6,798 nt of DNA from NCBI GenBank assembly GCA_025999735.1, contig BNXR01000097.1, forward strand, positions 1 through 6,798. The letters run 5' to 3'. The position numbers were made by a program, and so were the translations under genes. This document shows positions 5,686 to 6,798 of the stretch, in pieces; within the stretch, counting starts at the first letter, position 1; every line of letters starts with the position of its first letter. The notes beneath the pieces are model-generated. The model had not been told where the DNA came from. It did no database searches and saw only the letters and a program-made list of their open reading frames with translations. The DNA is from Bacteroidia bacterium (lineage in GTDB: Bacteria; Bacteroidota; Bacteroidia; Bacteroidales; Marinifilaceae).

Positions 5686-5736
5686 CCGTTTGCCGATACT
5701 ATTTCATCCACAAACCAATATTATAGCGTAACTTTA
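5686..5736 (+). promoter_or_regulatory. Upstream module of array gene 3 (shared with gene 1)
   Basis: CCGTTTGCCGATAC (5686-5699) and TAACTTTA (5729-5736) repeat the word and the 40-base spacing seen before gene 1. CCACAAA and CTTTACAA are also common to both. It lies 24 bases after the gene 2 stop, so gene 3 may have its own promoter. Confidence 0.4.
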
Positions 5737-5746
5737 CAACAATTCG

Positions 5747-5804
5747 TAGGGGCAGGTTAAAGCCTTCTCAAACGATAGATTATTAACCCTAAAAAATAGA
5801 AATC
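5747..5804 (+). promoter_or_regulatory. Conserved leader of array gene 3
   Basis: CGTAGGGGCAGGTTAAAGCC is a decayed version of the GGCAGGTTTGAAACCT dyad before gene 2. It is followed by GATAGATTATTAACCCT, an A6 run and TAGAAATC, then ATG. The proximal part differs from the gene 2 leader only by two A residues. Confidence 0.55.
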
Positions 5805-6449
5805 ATGGGAAAAATTAAGAAAGGAATTCTTGGAGGCTTTTCGGGAAAGACCGGAACAGTCGTTGGTGCGAACTGGAAACAGATAGACTACATGCGGTCT
5901 TTGCCTTCTCACATGCACAATCCTAAAACTCAAAAACAGCTTGAGCAGCGAGCAAAGTTCAAGTTAATGATGGCTTTTCTACAACCGCTCAATGGGTTTT
6001 TAAATGCTGGTTTCAAACTGCAAGCCAAAAAGCAGTCGCCCATTAATGCAGCAATGCAGTACAACGTAAAAAATGGTATCGCCGGCGTTTACCCCGATTA
6101 CACCATTGACGTAGAGAAAATATTGGTCGCGCGAGGCTCGCTGCCAAATGCTGATGCCCTGACAGCGGTAGCGATTACAGATGGGAAAGTGAAATTTGAT
6201 TGGGAATTTGAGCAATCCATGAACGCAGCGATGCCGAACGACTATGCACAAGTAGTAATGCTCAATACTACCAAAAACGCAGTGGACTACTATATGGGCG
6301 AAGCGATGAGAAGTGAGCAGACACTCTCACTCATCGTTCCCTCGGCATGGATTGGCAACACCGTAGAAACCTATTTCACATTTATTTCCGAAGACAGAAA
6401 ACAGGTAGCGAACAGTGTCCACAAAGGCCCGATTGTGATTATTGCCTAA
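5805..6449 (+). CDS. DUF6266-type protein, third tandem paralogue
   Basis: This 214-residue copy looks closest to a typical family member. The N-terminal signature GGFSGKTGTVVGANWKQIDY plus MRSLP spans residues 10-34, followed by HNPKT and QLEQRAKF. A second block, SPINAAMQYN and GVYP, spans 78-97. The C-terminal half (about 119-214) has alternating hydrophobic residues, an FDW at 131-133, and the closing SAWIGNTVETYFTFISED and VANS motif. That pattern suggests a beta-sandwich domain of the Ig or fibronectin kind; this is inference. There is no signal peptide or transmembrane segment. Differences from gene 2 at nucleotide level are largely synonymous in the first 34 codons, so the protein sequence appears to be under selection. 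A hairpin terminator follows 27 bases after the stop. Confidence 0.87.
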   Translation: MGKIKKGILGGFSGKTGTVVGANWKQIDYMRSLPSHMHNPKTQKQLEQRAKFKLMMAFLQPLNGFLNAGFKLQAKKQSPINAAMQYNVKNGIAGVYPDYTIDVEKILVARGSLPNADALTAVAITDGKVKFDWEFEQSMNAAMPNDYAQVVMLNTTKNAVDYYMGEAMRSEQTLSLIVPSAWIGNTVETYFTFISEDRKQVANSVHKGPIVIIA

Positions 6450-6459
6450 CCACAATCGG
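6429..6459 (+). repeat. Hairpin spanning the stop codon of array gene 3
   Basis: CCGATTGTG (6429-6437) and CACAATCGG (6451-6459) are perfect 9-bp complements, and the TAA stop (6447-6449) sits in the loop. It lies just before the terminator hairpin and may help to protect or terminate the transcript. Confidence 0.5.
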
Positions 6460-6474
6460 CGTTATTGCTAATGT

Positions 6475-6502
6475 AAGGGCAGGTGTAAAACCTGCCCTTT
6501 TT
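6475..6502 (+). terminator. Rho-independent terminator of the array
   Basis: GGGCAGGT (6477-6484) and ACCTGCCC (6490-6497) form a perfect stem around GTAAA, extended by two A-T pairs and followed by TTTTT (6498-6502). The stem is built from the same GGCAGGT word that opens the gene 2 and 3 leaders. Confidence 0.8.
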
Positions 6503-6539
6503 CAAAACCTAAAAACCAAATATCATGGGGGGAGATTAA
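6503..6539 (+). pseudogene. Leader and first codons of a lost fourth array member
   Basis: After the terminator the sequence reads AACCTAAAAACCAAATATC and then ATGGGG. This resembles the ACCCT-A-rich-AATC-ATGGGA context of genes 2 and 3 and holds the same position relative to a GGCAGGT element. The frame ends after four codons (Met-Gly-Gly-Asp) at TAA 6537-6539. The likeliest reading is a fourth copy removed by a deletion or insertion at about 6530; the imperfect palindrome GGGAGATTAATCCC (6530-6543) sits at the junction. Confidence 0.45.
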
Positions 6540-6603
6540 TCCCTGATGTATATATTATAGGCAGTTTGAGTATACTCCATAAGAATTATTACTGCAAATG
6601 AAA

Positions 6604-6637
6604 TATTTGTAGCATATTTGTAGCACAAATTTGTAAG
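6604..6637 (+). repeat. Tandem 11-bp repeat, possible recombinase-binding site
   Basis: TATTTGTAGCA occurs twice back to back (6604-6614, 6615-6625), followed by a partial third copy ATTTGTAAG (6629-6637). An 11-bp period puts the copies on the same face of the helix, as expected of protein-binding sites. No recombinase gene is in the window. Confidence 0.4.
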
Positions 6638-6715
6638 TCGCAGATAATCAAGGCAAGTTACATTTTGTGTTGAAAGTAACCACTCCCAACAAAAAACGTA
6701 TAAAAACGAACAAAT

Positions 6716-6798
6716 CGTTGTAAACAATGGTAAAGCATTGAATTACAACGACAAATAACGGTGCGTTATTGCTCACATGTATGCAATAGTAAAGCATA
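6716..6798. repeat. Three consecutive small hairpins at the right edge
   Basis: Hairpin 1: CGTTGTAA (6716-6723) with TTACAACG (6743-6750), containing an inner CAATG/CATTG pair. Hairpin 2: AATAACG (6754-6760) with CGTTATT (6764-6770). Hairpin 3: TATGC (6780-6784) with GCATA (6794-6798), which may continue past the edge. The loop word GTAAAG followed by CAT occurs in both hairpin 1 and hairpin 3. No open frame of interest overlaps them. They may belong to an element continuing to the right. Confidence 0.45.

Noticed and set aside
4246..6449. Diversity-generating retroelement explaining the paralogue differences
   Set aside because: No reverse transcriptase or template repeat is visible, and differences are spread along the genes with many synonymous changes rather than concentrated at adenines in one variable region.
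6536..6727. Minus-strand ORF of 63 codons at the right end
   Set aside because: It translates the TATTTGTAGCA tandem repeat and AT-rich flank, with no family resemblance or promoter support.

Overview
The window looks like an accessory, decay-prone stretch of a Bacteroidota chromosome (or a mobile or plasmid segment of one). The reasons are the TATCTTTG-type -7 promoter boxes in front of both transposase genes, AT-rich leaders without a Shine-Dalgarno before the coding genes, and three tandem proteins of the DUF6266 type, a family I know only from this phylum. A genus cannot be assigned from the sequence.

Left part (1-2680): the 5' end of an IS110-family transposase gene runs off the left edge on the minus strand. 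Next to it is a broken Abi_2-type (HEPN, abortive-infection-like) gene on the minus strand. A complete 1668-bp IS4-superfamily insertion sequence (549-2216) cuts this gene in two. The IS has 16-bp perfect inverted repeats, an AGATA target duplication and an intact 483-residue transposase. Removing the IS and one target copy rejoins the Abi_2 reading frame exactly. The gene also carries a frameshift at an A8 run and appears to have lost the segment holding the HEPN R-x4-H motif, so it would be dead even without the IS.

Middle part (2680-4245): about 1.55 kb with no credible gene but much secondary structure. It holds two direct copies of an ~90-bp palindromic repeat about 1 kb apart, an attC-like imperfect hairpin, several strong hairpins (including three back to back at 3603-3816) and short repeated words. 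The short ORFs here are best explained as read-through of repeats.

Right part (4246-6540): three colinear DUF6266-type genes in tandem on the plus strand (214, 209 and 214 residues), each with its own leader. The leaders of genes 2 and 3 are almost identical, and the gaps before genes 1 and 3 share an upstream block at identical spacing. A strong hairpin terminator follows gene 3. A fourth leader with ATGGGG follows the terminator but has no gene behind it, which suggests a deleted fourth member. The last 200 bases hold an 11-bp tandem repeat and three consecutive small hairpins, resembling the edge of another mobile or recombination element.

I do not see a complete new defence or metabolic system. 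The least explained items are the DUF6266 array with its conserved leaders and the structured non-coding block between the dead Abi_2 gene and that array.
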